A DNA stretch of 64,000 bases from Sneathiella marina (GCF_023746535.1 NZ_CP098747.1:496001-560000); one strand, 5' to 3'; shown: positions 1-8,609, numbered from the stretch's first letter. Notes: a model not told the origin generated them from the sequence alone. A program made the numbers and translations.

Positions 1-455
1 ACTACGAAAATCCGGCAATGATGATTGGCGGGCGCGGTGCCGATGAAATCAAGGGAACGACCATAGCGCGTGAAGCTTACTTTTTGGATTATGCTGCAAA
101 TATCAGAAAGGCTACAGCAGTTCCGCTTATGGTAACCGGCGGGTTTCGTACCCGTTCCGCCATGGATGCGGCTTTGCTAGAAGGGAATGTGGATTTTATC
201 GGGATTGGCCGTCCCATGTGCGTTGATACGGATGCCCCCAATCAGTTGCTGGTCAGCAAAGATGCTGAAGCGATTGCCTATGAACAATCCATAAAACCCT
301 CAAAAGGAGCGTTGGGCTGGTTTTGCCTCAACATTATCCGTCATGCGGACGGGCTGGATGCCGATACGGATATGACCGGTGGAGATGCGATAAATGCTTA
401 TCTCGTTAATGAAGAAAATACCGCGGCTGCGCTGGTTGACCGCCGGCTTGATTAG
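1..455 (+). CDS. NADH:flavin oxidoreductase (Old Yellow Enzyme family), C-terminal part
   Basis: The frame is open from base 3, so the gene starts outside the window; about 151 residues are visible. OYE-family enzymes are FMN-dependent ene-reductases or dienoyl-CoA/amine-oxidising enzymes with a TIM barrel. The visible part shows the last strands of such a barrel: VPLMVTGGFR (phosphate-binding strand 7) and FIGIGRP (strand 8), both typical FMN phosphate contacts. About 80 residues of mostly helical tail follow. No Fe-S cysteine cluster or second NAD(P)H domain follows, so this is the short, single-domain type rather than a 2,4-dienoyl-CoA reductase. The stop lies 6 bases from the end of the convergent ureohydrolase. 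Substrate cannot be inferred. Confidence 0.85.
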   Translation, partial: YENPAMMIGGRGADEIKGTTIAREAYFLDYAANIRKATAVPLMVTGGFRTRSAMDAALLEGNVDFIGIGRPMCVDTDAPNQLLVSKDAEAIAYEQSIKPSKGALGWFCLNIIRHADGLDADTDMTGGDAINAYLVNEENTAAALVDRRLD

Positions 456-461
456 GGATCA

Positions 462-1391
462 TCATCGGCAGCGGATCAACTCCATACATTCCATCACGAC
501 AGTGGCTGCGAGCTGGGCGGTTACCCCGTTTCGATCATAAAGCGGGCTCACTGTATTTATATCACAGGCGACAATATTTAGTCCGGCAAGCTCTTTTAAA
601 AGCTGCAGGCCCTCAAAGGTTGTCGGGCCGCCTGGCGTCGGGGTGGCGACACCTGGGGCGACGGAGGGGTCAAAAAAATCCATATCAAAACACAGGTAAA
701 TTGGCTTCCCTTCTGTGGTTGACCTAATCAACTGGCTGACTTCGGGCACGGATAATTCTGATATGTCTGACCAGGGCAAAACACGATACCCGAGATTTTC
801 TGTGTATTTAATGCTTGCTGTGGCATTTACAGGAGCGCGGACCCCTATATGGACAGAGGCACTAACATTGATCAGGCCTTCGTTGGCTGCATGGGTGAAG
901 GGCGTTGCATTGTCGAAATGGTCGTTGGTTTTCAAAGGATATGTATCCGTATGCGCGTCGAAATGAATAACAGCTAAATCGGGGTAAAATTTTGACGTTG
1001 CCCGTATTTGGGGAAGGGCAACAGCCCCATCTCCTCCAAGCGTAACTGGTGTGCAATTTCCCTCAAAAATGGCTGACAAAGCTGCTTCGGTAGCGCTGTA
1101 GAAGCTATTTATATCGGCAATCCCGCCACCGCTAAAATTAACGTCTCCTGCGTCTATGGCGCTGAGCGCAGTAAGGGGATCATTGTGGGCATCTTCGATC
1201 AACTCAAGCGTAAGAACAGATTCCTGGCGAATAGCGTTCGGACCGAGGCGGGCGCCAACACGTGTCGGATGCGTACCGCAATCAAAAGGCAGCCCAAGAA
1301 CAGCAATATCAGCAGAGGAAAAATCTTGACTATAGGGAAGTCTCGCGAAAGTTAGGGGCGGGACAAATAGACCTTCGCGTTCCGTCCGCAT
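462..1391 (-). CDS. Agmatinase/arginase-family ureohydrolase, variant metal site
   Basis: A 309-residue member of the ureohydrolase family, whose dinuclear Mn (or Ni) enzymes release urea from guanidino compounds. Two metal motifs are intact: DAHTD (about residues 145-149) and FDMDFFDP (about 235-242, DxD ligands). The first motif, normally GGDHS, reads GGDGA (about 119-123), so the His ligand is Gly. The N-terminal region GLPFDCGTHPTRVGARLGP is typical of agmatinase or guanidinobutyrase-like proteins. I chose ATG at 1391 because GGAG lies 6 bases upstream; a TTG 10 codons earlier lacks a Shine-Dalgarno sequence. It stands alone and converges on the OYE gene. It may use one metal, another substrate, or be inactive. 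The canonical arginase of this window is at 51811. Confidence 0.85.
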   Translation of the reverse strand: MRTEREGLFVPPLTFARLPYSQDFSSADIAVLGLPFDCGTHPTRVGARLGPNAIRQESVLTLELIEDAHNDPLTALSAIDAGDVNFSGGGIADINSFYSATEAALSAIFEGNCTPVTLGGDGAVALPQIRATSKFYPDLAVIHFDAHTDTYPLKTNDHFDNATPFTHAANEGLINVSASVHIGVRAPVNATASIKYTENLGYRVLPWSDISELSVPEVSQLIRSTTEGKPIYLCFDMDFFDPSVAPGVATPTPGGPTTFEGLQLLKELAGLNIVACDINTVSPLYDRNGVTAQLAATVVMECMELIRCR

Positions 1392-1489
1392 TAAACACTC
1401 CGTTACGTTCTGACGGTACAATCATTTGAACCGAATTTCGTAACTATGGAGGGATTTTACCCATTGGGCAAGTTTCAGATAGAGGGTCG

Positions 1490-1930
1490 TTATGTGGCGG
1501 CACCAGGCCGCTTTACGAGATAGACGCCAGATATGCGCCAATTACCGTTCGATTGTTGCTCGAAGGTATAAAGAGCAGCCCATAAAGTACCTTTTGGACC
1601 CACGATGGTTACAATCTGAGTGGGCTGGCCATTTTTTAGTTCCGCAGGCCCGAATTCAAAAGATTTTGGTCGATAGACAGGTGCATATCCTTGTTTGACC
1701 ATAGAGATAAAATTTTCCGGGGATCGGAATATTTCTTGTAACTTCGGTGTTGCAAAGGCGAAAGCCGCATCAGCATTGTCAACTTGGAACGCCTTTATTT
1801 GGGATGTGATTATTTCCTGAAAAGCAGCTGCATCTTCATTTGCGATTTCATCTGCAGAGGCCGCCACGGCAACAATTACGCAAACAAGGCTGAAAAAAGT
1901 TGCGATGAATAGAGTTCCAATTTTTCTCAT
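1490..1930 (-). CDS. Exported DUF4864 domain protein
   Basis: A 146-residue protein with an N-terminal signal peptide (MRKIGTLFIATFFSLVCVIV, Ala-rich cleavage region before DEIANED). The rest matches my memory of DUF4864: an amphipathic helix ending in ITSQIKAF, an AFAFATPKLQEIF segment, then the conserved GYAPVYRP and the strands around TIVGPKGTLWAALYTFE. The fold is probably NTF2-like; function is unknown. The reading frame is open 40 codons further upstream, but ATG at 1930 puts the signal peptide at the N-terminus and has AAAGGG about 7 bases upstream, so I use that start. It appears monocistronic. Confidence 0.75.
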   Translation of the reverse strand: MRKIGTLFIATFFSLVCVIVAVAASADEIANEDAAAFQEIITSQIKAFQVDNADAAFAFATPKLQEIFRSPENFISMVKQGYAPVYRPKSFEFGPAELKNGQPTQIVTIVGPKGTLWAALYTFEQQSNGNWRISGVYLVKRPGAAT

Positions 1931-2115
1931 TAACCAGCCCTTTGTTGAAATCTTCCTGCGAATAGTCATTGCTCGTAACTCTAATATACGCCGTAAGAAC
2001 TGAATTGGTTCACTTGATGAAAAAGACAACTGCGTTTTTTTTGATTTCACTCAATACAAAGACCCGGCAGACTCGCGTAAGCTAGCATTTTAATTCAAGA
2101 AAAAGGGAGTTTGAC

Positions 2116-2571
2116 ATGAAGATGCATCCCTCGTTAATCACCAGAATTGGAATTGGAAAGTTAATTGGGTTGATATTCGGTTTGACGGGATTCTTTTTGC
2201 TGCCGTATATTTCGCCGGAAAGTGACCCATTGCTACGCTGGGGTGTTTTGTTTTGGTATATTACGGTAGGTGCAGTCATCGGCGTTTTTGGTGTTTTTAC
2301 ATGGCATCCCATTCTACATTTGCCGTTGCCGTGGTGGTTTAGAGCCCCCCTTATTGGCGGATGGATGAATTTTGTTCTGACCTTCTTTGCCTATGATGCC
2401 TTTCAAAGCATTATTGTCTCAATTTTTGGCACTGGTTTCTACGCGACATCTCCTTTTTGGTTTGTTTTGGAAGGAGCGGTGATTGGTCTGATAATTGGAT
2501 TTTTTGCAACTCTCTTTGGCGGTGAAGGCAAGGAAACGATTCCAGATAACCCGTCGCAGGGTCGATTGTAA
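2116..2571 (+). CDS. Small integral membrane protein, unknown family
   Basis: A 151-residue protein with about four hydrophobic segments (near residues 11-32, 42-62, 78-100 and 112-135). It is rich in Phe, Trp and Gly and has a hydrophilic C-terminal tail (GGEGKETIPDNP). The start is supported by AAAAAGGGAG 6 bases before the ATG. I do not recognise a named family. Two glycine-rich helices (GKLIGLIFGLTGF and EGAVIGLIIGFFATLFGGEG) suggest close helix packing. It converges on the isomerase gene 28 bases downstream and is probably a single-gene transcript. Membrane topology follows from hydrophobicity only. Confidence 0.6.
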   Translation: MKMHPSLITRIGIGKLIGLIFGLTGFFLLPYISPESDPLLRWGVLFWYITVGAVIGVFGVFTWHPILHLPLPWWFRAPLIGGWMNFVLTFFAYDAFQSIIVSIFGTGFYATSPFWFVLEGAVIGLIIGFFATLFGGEGKETIPDNPSQGRL

Positions 2572-2598
2572 AAAATCGAAAGATGCTTTGGTTTTCAG

Positions 2599-3207
2599 TC
2601 AGGTCTGCCTGTTAATTTCCTGTTCAACGGCCTCAAGCCTGTCTTTTCCGAAGAACATTTCCTCGCCGACGAAGAAACTTGGTGACCCGAAATTCCCTCT
2701 TTCAACAGAGAGATTGGTGTTGTCAATGAGTGCTTTCTTAATGATAGGGTCTTGAGTTCTCTCCAGAATATGGTTGCCATCAAGGCCGGCATCATCGAGC
2801 GTCCGTATTATGACAGCGGCATCATCCATTTTTAGCGATTGCTCCCACATGCCGGAAAAAACGGTATTCACATAGGCTGCAAAATAGCCTTCATTCTGGG
2901 CAACAAGGGCGCCGCGCATAATTTGAACCGTATTGACTGGAAAATGCGGATTACTCGCGTAATCAGTCAGATTATTGTCGCGCCTGAAGCGTTCTGTTTC
3001 CTTAGACATATACTCTCGTTTATGCATAACTCCAGCAAATTGCTCCATTGGTGACTTGTTATTCGTAAGTTTAAAAACACCTCCAAGCAGAATAGGGAAA
3101 TACGAAAATTTACTGCCCGTTCGACTTTCTATTGCTGGAATTAATTTGTGACTGAGATAGGCATTGGGACTGCCAAAATCGAAGTGGAATTCAACAGGAA
3201 CGGTCAT
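2599..3207 (-). CDS. 2-hydroxychromene-2-carboxylate isomerase-like, DsbA/kappa-GST fold
   Basis: A 202-residue thioredoxin-fold protein of the HCCA isomerase / GST-kappa family, which binds glutathione and isomerises 2-hydroxychromene-2-carboxylate in naphthalene-type pathways. Seen: the N-terminal EFHFDFGSPNAYLSH (FDFxSPxxY/W, with Ser in place of the DsbA CxxC), and the C-terminal GNFGSPSFFVGEEMFFGKDRLE, the cis-Pro and GxDR segment of the family. A helical insertion lies between. AAGGAAG lies just before the ATG. There are no aromatic-degradation neighbours, so its substrate is uncertain and a general glutathione-dependent role is possible. Confidence 0.85.
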   Translation of the reverse strand: MTVPVEFHFDFGSPNAYLSHKLIPAIESRTGSKFSYFPILLGGVFKLTNNKSPMEQFAGVMHKREYMSKETERFRRDNNLTDYASNPHFPVNTVQIMRGALVAQNEGYFAAYVNTVFSGMWEQSLKMDDAAVIIRTLDDAGLDGNHILERTQDPIIKKALIDNTNLSVERGNFGSPSFFVGEEMFFGKDRLEAVEQEINRQT

Positions 3208-3332
3208 TTTTTCTTCCTTATTTGCTGCTGCGTCGAATTATTTGCCAGCTTCAGTCTGGACCTTAGAACAAAAATAGACAACATTAGTGTTGAATAGCTG
3301 ACAAAATAAATAAAGAGAAAAGGAATGGCACT

Positions 3333-3914
3333 ATGAATGATATGTCGGATCCACGCGCCGGTTTCACCAATATGACAGAAGGTAAATCGGAAGATTATCA
3401 GATAATCGTCGATCATTTCAAATCTTACTCAAAGCAACTGCCGGATCGTATCCTGGATCACATGCAACTTCTCAAAGGCGATTTTGGCGGATTTCCTATT
3501 GATAGACTAGAGCACTCGCTGCAAACAGCAACACGTGCCCATAAAGATGGTCAGGATGAAGAATATGTTGTGACGGCGTTACTGCATGACATTGGAGATA
3601 CATTGGGGACGTTTAATCATGCAGATATCGGGGCCGCTATCCTGAAACCGTTTGTGTCTCCTAAACTGCACTGGATTTTGGAAACACATGGTGTTTTTCA
3701 AGGATATTATTTTTTCCATCACATCGGCTTGGACCGGGATATGAGGGAAAAATATCGAGGTCACGAGTATTTTGAAGACTGCGCCCATTTCTGTGAAGCC
3801 TATGACCAAGCGGCGTTTGACAAGAGCTATGAATCTGCACCGTTGGAGTTCTTCGAGCCCATGGTGCGCCGTGTAATGGCGTCTCCAAAACAGTCAATCT
3901 ACGTTACGGAGTAA
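3333..3914 (+). CDS. HD-domain phosphohydrolase-like protein
   Basis: A 193-residue protein with an HD-type metal site: H in LEHSLQTA (about residue 54), HD in ALLHDIGD (about 85-86), a further H in FNHADIGA, and a downstream D in HFCEAYDQAAFD. The order and spacing resemble the HD proteins linked to phosphonate or myo-inositol oxygenation (PhnZ/MIOX-like), including paired His residues in the middle (ETHG, YFFHHIG) that could make a mixed-valent di-iron site. That biochemical reading is inference. AAAAGG lies about 9 bases before the ATG. Its neighbours (isomerase, DMT carrier) give no pathway clue. Confidence 0.75.
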   Translation: MNDMSDPRAGFTNMTEGKSEDYQIIVDHFKSYSKQLPDRILDHMQLLKGDFGGFPIDRLEHSLQTATRAHKDGQDEEYVVTALLHDIGDTLGTFNHADIGAAILKPFVSPKLHWILETHGVFQGYYFFHHIGLDRDMREKYRGHEYFEDCAHFCEAYDQAAFDKSYESAPLEFFEPMVRRVMASPKQSIYVTE

Positions 3915-3946
3915 AGGACGGCCGGCCTATCCTGGCGTTTGGCGAA

Positions 3947-4861
3947 TTACATTTTGGTTGCCATGGCCGGCGGCGTGCGCTGCTGGCGCGCAACCTGCAT
4001 TTCCCGATGTGAAATATATGTTGCAGCGCCAACGACGATTGCGCCGCCAATAAATACAAATGGATCAAGTGCTTCGCCGAACAAGAGCATCCCCAGAAGT
4101 GCAGCCCAAACCAGTTGTAGAAAACCAAGGGGTTGTGTCACGGTGATGGGGGCCGCCTGAAATGCTTTAGTCAGCGTATAATGTCCAGCAGTTGCAAGAG
4201 CTGCCGTCAGGGCTAGCCATAACACTTCTTCCACGGTTGGCGTTTGCCATTGCAAGATCGCGCCGGGCAATAAGGTAATCGTACAACCGATTGACAACAT
4301 CCCGACAATCACAATGGAACTTTGTGTACCGGTTAGTTTCTTGGCAATGATGAATGAAGCTGCGAACAGAGGGGCGGCGCAAAGCTGTGCTAACTGGCCC
4401 AAACCGATTTCCTGAAAACCGGGGCGCAGAATAATGAGCGCCCCTACCAATGCGCAAAGAACACCACCAATTCGTCGTAAATGGAGTTTTTCGCCCAAAA
4501 ATAAAGCAGCACCTATGGTGACGAATATTGGCGAAACATAGCCAATAGCTGTTACTTCAGCGATAGGTATACGTGCCATAGCAAAAAACCAGAGCATGAC
4601 GCCGACGCCATGTACCAACGCTCGAATGACGTAAAGTTTGATTGTTTGTGCTTCTAGTTTTCCCCCCCATTGACGTATGACCCACGGCAGGATCATCAAG
4701 GTTCCCAATAAATAACGTATAAAAGCTGTTTCAGTTGCAGCCATACTGGTTCCCAGATAGCGGACAACACAGGTGACACCGACAAAAAGAAAACTCGTTA
4801 AGACCATCCAAGCAATACCTTGAAAAGTTTTACTGTCTTTGAGGGATTGGGCGACGGTCAT
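3947..4861 (-). CDS. DMT-superfamily EamA-type inner-membrane carrier
   Basis: A 304-residue protein with about ten transmembrane helices in two EamA repeats (roughly residues 15-145 and 155-290). This is the 10-TMS drug/metabolite exporter architecture. Repeat ends carry the usual motifs: AVTAIGYVSPIFVTIGAALFLGE in spirit for the first repeat, and PITVTQPLGFLQLVWAALLG then LFGEALDPFVFIGGAIVVGA for the second. Families of this kind export amino acids, S-adenosylmethionine or small metabolites; the substrate cannot be read here. The ATG lacks a strong ribosome-binding site. It is divergent from the histidine kinase across a 352-base gap. Confidence 0.85.
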   Translation of the reverse strand: MTVAQSLKDSKTFQGIAWMVLTSFLFVGVTCVVRYLGTSMAATETAFIRYLLGTLMILPWVIRQWGGKLEAQTIKLYVIRALVHGVGVMLWFFAMARIPIAEVTAIGYVSPIFVTIGAALFLGEKLHLRRIGGVLCALVGALIILRPGFQEIGLGQLAQLCAAPLFAASFIIAKKLTGTQSSIVIVGMLSIGCTITLLPGAILQWQTPTVEEVLWLALTAALATAGHYTLTKAFQAAPITVTQPLGFLQLVWAALLGMLLFGEALDPFVFIGGAIVVGAATYISHREMQVARQQRTPPAMATKM

Positions 4862-5213
4862 AATCGTTTCATTTTTATTATTTTTTCTGAGGTCGTAAGC
4901 AAGAGAGCGTACCGAGTATTGCTCCTTATTACCATCACTTGTCGAGGCAGGCCAATGTTAACGCGTATGAAAGTTATTTATTTGCAAGGGTTTGGGGAGC
5001 TATCGACAAATTATGTTATGCGATCGCTATCTTGAGTGGTGATGATTTTTATGAGACAGGCTTGTTGGTGAACTCCCTTGATATCAAGCAGTTACATAAA
5101 ATTTAAAGTAATTATGTCACCACAATTGCCTATGTCTGTTCAGGGTTTATTAGGGACTGCGTCCTATATTGGAAGGATTAGTACTAAAGATTTACGGTGT
5201 TTTTTGTGAGCCA
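4862..5213. other. 352-base divergent intergenic region
   Basis: This AT-rich stretch lies between the divergent DMT carrier and histidine kinase starts and must hold both promoters. The only notable word is a GCGATCGC palindrome at 5020-5027. I see no convincing short gene, RNA or terminator. A TTG-initiated extension of the kinase gene reaches back to 5169. Confidence 0.5.
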
Positions 5214-6383
5214 ATGGATTTTATGGAAATAGTGTCTGCCTTTTTTCATCCGAGCTTGATAGTATTTGTCGGCGTATTGTCACTGCCGCTTTTCCTATTC
5301 TGGCGACGGAAAAGAATGACCACTGTCGACAAAGGGTACCACTTTATGATGTGGGGCGTTTCCCTGATCGCGTTGGGAACGTTTGTGGACTATGCGACCG
5401 AAGTCATATTGGCGCTTAATATGTCAAATATGCAGCAATTTTCATATGCGGTTAATTACAGAACAGCGATGGCACTTGTCTTTTATTTTCCTGGCAGCGT
5501 ATTGGCGGCAAAAGGGCTTTCCTCCTGGCTGCCGGCTATCCAAAGTTTGAGCAAGGAAATTGATTTGCGGCAGCAAACGGAGCGCAAGCTTATTCAGGCA
5601 AAAACGGATGCTGAAGTTGCCAACGCCGCCAAGTCGCAGTTTCTTGCCAACATGAGCCATGAACTTAGGACACCACTCAATGCAATTCTAGGTTTTTCAG
5701 ATATCCTCAAAAACGAGTCCTTTGGTGCAATCGGTTCGCCAATTTACAGAGAATATTCTCATGATATTCATACGTCAGGTAAGCATCTACTCGATCTAAT
5801 TAATGACATTCTTGACGTCGCAAAAATTGAAGCAGGCAAGCTAAGGCTGTACGAAGAAGCCTTCGATATAAAATCTGCCACAGAAATTTGCGTGAATATG
5901 CTGTCGCTCACAGCCAGGGAAGCTGATGTAAGCTTGACGGTCAATATCGCCGAGGACCTTCCCTACCTGTATGCAGATGATACCCGCCTTCGCCAGATCA
6001 TTTCCAATTTGTTGTCGAATGCCATAAAATTTACGAATCCAGGCGGACGGGTGACGTTGTCGGTCGGTCTGAACGAGAATGCTGGTATGTATGTTTCTGT
6101 TGTTGATACGGGCATTGGCATTGACGATGAGGATATAGAAAACGCGTTGTCGCAGTTTGGCCAGGTGGATGACAAATATTCCCGAAATTCAGATGGGACG
6201 GGCCTGGGGCTTTCTCTCGTTCAATTGATAATTTCGGAACATGGTGGGACCTTTGAATTCTCAAGTAAACTTGAAGAGGGTACAGTTGCAATTGCGCATT
6301 TTCCTGCAGAGAGATTACGTGTGCGTCCTTCGGATATACCAGATCGGCCTGAATATAACGTTTTGGCGAAGCGGGCAATTTAG
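5214..6383 (+). CDS. Membrane-bound orphan sensor histidine kinase
   Basis: About 389 residues. The N-terminal third has three hydrophobic helices (about 10-30, 42-65 and 80-103). A short coiled linker follows, then a HisKA domain with phospho-acceptor His about 149 in NMSHELRTPLNAILGFSDIL. The HATPase_c domain carries an N-box (LRQIISNLLSNAIKF), G1 (VVDTGIGI) and G2 (GTGLGLSLVQ). There is no HAMP, PAS or receiver domain and no partner regulator nearby, so it is an orphan. The N-terminal region is too small for a periplasmic sensor, suggesting membrane or cytoplasmic sensing. I use the ATG at 5214; TTG at 5169 would add 15 residues, and neither start has a strong ribosome-binding site. Confidence 0.85.
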   Translation: MDFMEIVSAFFHPSLIVFVGVLSLPLFLFWRRKRMTTVDKGYHFMMWGVSLIALGTFVDYATEVILALNMSNMQQFSYAVNYRTAMALVFYFPGSVLAAKGLSSWLPAIQSLSKEIDLRQQTERKLIQAKTDAEVANAAKSQFLANMSHELRTPLNAILGFSDILKNESFGAIGSPIYREYSHDIHTSGKHLLDLINDILDVAKIEAGKLRLYEEAFDIKSATEICVNMLSLTAREADVSLTVNIAEDLPYLYADDTRLRQIISNLLSNAIKFTNPGGRVTLSVGLNENAGMYVSVVDTGIGIDDEDIENALSQFGQVDDKYSRNSDGTGLGLSLVQLIISEHGGTFEFSSKLEEGTVAIAHFPAERLRVRPSDIPDRPEYNVLAKRAI

Positions 6384-6567
6384 CAGATAGACAAAACAAT
6401 TGGCTTACAGGAAGGAGGAATTTGATTTTTCCGAAACCCTTGTTTGTGGCGATAATCACACTCTATCTCGATTTATCTTGCTACTTCAAAGATGGGCGTT
6501 CATTCTGAACATCCTCGCGCCAATCAAAAAACAGGCGCAATAAAAACATAAAAAGAGGACCATCAGC

Positions 6568-7779
6568 ATGCGCTCCACGCCCAATTATGGTGTCATAATG
6601 GTCGGGATCGCCTTCATGTTGAGCACATTTGCTTTCGGTGGGCTCGGCAGTGTAGGCGTGTTCCTGAAGCCATTAAGTGCAGAATTCGGCTGGTCCCGTG
6701 CTGAAGTTTCTTTTGGCTATACCTCGATGGCGCTTTCCAGTGCTATTTCCAGTATTTTCCTCGGATATATTGCAGATAAGTTCGGAGCGCGGCGCCTTGC
6801 CCTTATGGGGATCGTCGTCATGTTCTTAGCAATGGTACTGCTAAGTAGAATGCAAACGCTTTGGGAATTTTATCTCTACTATTTTCTGTTTGGCTCATTA
6901 GGGTTCAGCGCCGTCGGAGCGCCATTGATGGCGTCGGTTGGCCAATGGTTTACCGATAAGCGGGGATTGGCCATTGGTGTCGTCGCTGCAGGCGGTGCTT
7001 TTGGGCAGGGCGTATTCCCGTTTCTGGCCAGATTGATTACGTCGGGATATGGGTGGGACACAGCGTATTATGTTTTAGGGGTGATTTTTCTGATTTTGGG
7101 GTTGCCACTCGCCTGGATGGTTCGAGAATCCCCGACTAGGATAGCCGCGATCAATAATCCGGAAGACCACTCAGCGCCGCAGGATCACTATCCAATGAAA
7201 CCCGCCGAAGTGATCTCATGGTTAGGGATAGCTATTATATTTTGCTGCCAATGTATGGCGGTGCCAATTGTACATGTCGTAGCCCTGGCTTCTGACATGG
7301 GATTTGATCCAAAAACAGCAGCAAGTATATTTATGGTATTGATGATTTCTGGTGTGTTTGGACGAATTGCTGGCGGCGGCCTTTGTGACCGCTTGGGTGC
7401 CCTTCGAACCTATGCCTTGATGTCGTTAGGACAAACCGTTTCGGCCATATGGTTTCCTCAGATAACGAACTTGATTGGATTATATGGGCTTGCCGTGATT
7501 TTCGGTTTTTTCTATTCCGGCGTTATGACGTCTCTGATTGTGAATTTGCAAGTGATGACGCCGCCTCGCATGACGGGCCGTGCGATGGGATTTGGAATCT
7601 TCTTTGGCATGATTGGCATGGGCCTGGGGGGATTTTTGGGCGGATATATCTATGACCTCACCGGGAACTACACAGCCGCATTCGCCTACGCCTCTGCAGC
7701 CGGGGTTGTGAATCTATGCATTATTTTTGTCATTTCTCTTCGCTTAAAAGGTGCAATTACCAAAATGTCGTCCATATAG
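6568..7779 (+). CDS. Major facilitator superfamily transporter
   Basis: A 403-residue, 12-TM carrier. The MFS loop 2-3 signature is visible as GYIADKFGARRLALMG (about residues 67-82), and its counterpart after helix 8 as GRIAGGGLCDRLGALRTY (about 265-282). The N-terminal segment MVGIAFMLSTFAFGGLGSVGVFLKPLSAEFGWSR in outline resembles the oxalate/formate antiporter and monocarboxylate porter-like group, where FGWSRAEVS follows helix 1. An organic-acid substrate is therefore plausible but unproven. AAAAGAGGA lies about 9 bases before the ATG. It follows the kinase by 184 bases and may have its own promoter. Confidence 0.88.
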   Translation: MRSTPNYGVIMVGIAFMLSTFAFGGLGSVGVFLKPLSAEFGWSRAEVSFGYTSMALSSAISSIFLGYIADKFGARRLALMGIVVMFLAMVLLSRMQTLWEFYLYYFLFGSLGFSAVGAPLMASVGQWFTDKRGLAIGVVAAGGAFGQGVFPFLARLITSGYGWDTAYYVLGVIFLILGLPLAWMVRESPTRIAAINNPEDHSAPQDHYPMKPAEVISWLGIAIIFCCQCMAVPIVHVVALASDMGFDPKTAASIFMVLMISGVFGRIAGGGLCDRLGALRTYALMSLGQTVSAIWFPQITNLIGLYGLAVIFGFFYSGVMTSLIVNLQVMTPPRMTGRAMGFGIFFGMIGMGLGGFLGGYIYDLTGNYTAAFAYASAAGVVNLCIIFVISLRLKGAITKMSSI

Positions 7780-7883
7780 AGATGTAGGTTTTAATGCCAC
7801 GGAAACGGTGTGGCAGGTCAGATTTTATTTCCCTTTGATCAATATAGGACGTTGTACAAACCGATTTTGTTTAACGTCGCTTA

Positions 7884-8444
7884 TCAGTTAAACAACCAAT
7901 ATGTTTTTGGATCTTCTGCGCATGCGCCCGGTCCGCATTCCGCGAAAGCGGCTATTGCACATACCGCGACAACACTAAATGCAATGACAAGTGCAATTTT
8001 GCACAAAACAGTTTGGTCAGAAAACTTGATGTACCGTTGTTTATGATATTGTGTGCTGTAGGCTGCAATTATGGCCGTTCCCAGAATAATGACTGCAAAG
8101 ACAATAAAAGCCCATGTGTAATAATGTAGGCCGAAAAACGGATCGCCATAGGTTGGTGTTCCGGGGATAATATGAAGACTGACTTGCCTTAGAGAAATTG
8201 CGGCGCCAAGAAAAGCAGCGATTATCATAATCGAATAATGGTCAGCTTTCGGTCCTTTGACAATATTCAGCACAAGGCCGCTCATGACTGCGACAAAGCC
8301 GACGCGTTGCAATAAACAAAGGGGGCAGGGTAAGTCCCCACTTACAAACTGATCATATAATGCTGTGATCAGAACCCCTGAAACGGCGAGTGTTCCAAGA
8401 GCATTCAGGTTTCTAAAGAAATTTGTATCTGCTGGATTTGTCAT
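7884..8444 (-). CDS. dsbB: Disulfide bond formation protein DsbB
   Basis: A 186-residue inner-membrane protein with four or more TM helices. DsbB re-oxidises periplasmic DsbA and passes electrons to quinone. The first catalytic pair is seen as CPLC in GDLPCPLCLLQRVGF (residues about 37-40), preceded by TM1 and followed by the conserved QR. A second periplasmic Cys pair is CGPGAC near the C-terminus (about 171-176), which is later in the chain than in E. coli DsbB. This extended form is common in alphaproteobacteria that encode DUF5993 beside it. Here the DUF5993 gene lies 9 bases upstream in the same operon. No dsbA is in the window. Confidence 0.88.
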   Translation of the reverse strand: MTNPADTNFFRNLNALGTLAVSGVLITALYDQFVSGDLPCPLCLLQRVGFVAVMSGLVLNIVKGPKADHYSIMIIAAFLGAAISLRQVSLHIIPGTPTYGDPFFGLHYYTWAFIVFAVIILGTAIIAAYSTQYHKQRYIKFSDQTVLCKIALVIAFSVVAVCAIAAFAECGPGACAEDPKTYWLFN

Positions 8445-8453
8445 GTCAATTCT

Positions 8454-8609
8454 CTACAGCTGAATATTGAGCGTAGAAGTTGCATGATGATGAAACCAGA
8501 ACAAGCTCGCGGCGATGGAAAGTCCAAATGCAATAAAGGAAAGTTTTTCCTTGTTCATCAGGGCGAGTGCCATGGTTACGAAAAACATCAAGAAAAGCAA
8601 ACTGGCCAT
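8454..8609 (-). CDS. DUF5993 small membrane protein
   Basis: A 51-residue gene. It starts at ATG 8609, has a hydrophobic N-terminal helix (MASLLFLMFFVTMALALMNK), a second hydrophobic stretch (LSFIAFGLSIAASLFWF), and ends in the family signature HHHATSTLNIQL. DUF5993 proteins are about 50 residues, usually sit next to dsbB, and have no established function. Its stop is 9 bases before the dsbB start, so the two are surely co-transcribed. A role in assembling or modulating the DsbB/quinone step is inference from this pairing. Confidence 0.8.
   Translation of the reverse strand: MASLLFLMFFVTMALALMNKEKLSFIAFGLSIAASLFWFHHHATSTLNIQL

Noticed and set aside
1391-1421. Longer start (TTG 1421) for the agmatinase-like gene
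   Set aside because: The ATG at 1391 has GGAG at 6 bases, which lies inside the longer version; the extra ten residues show no conservation signal.
7795-7815. Hairpin TGCCAC...GTGGCA after the MFS gene as a terminator
   Set aside because: The stem is only 6 bp with no clear T run on either side.
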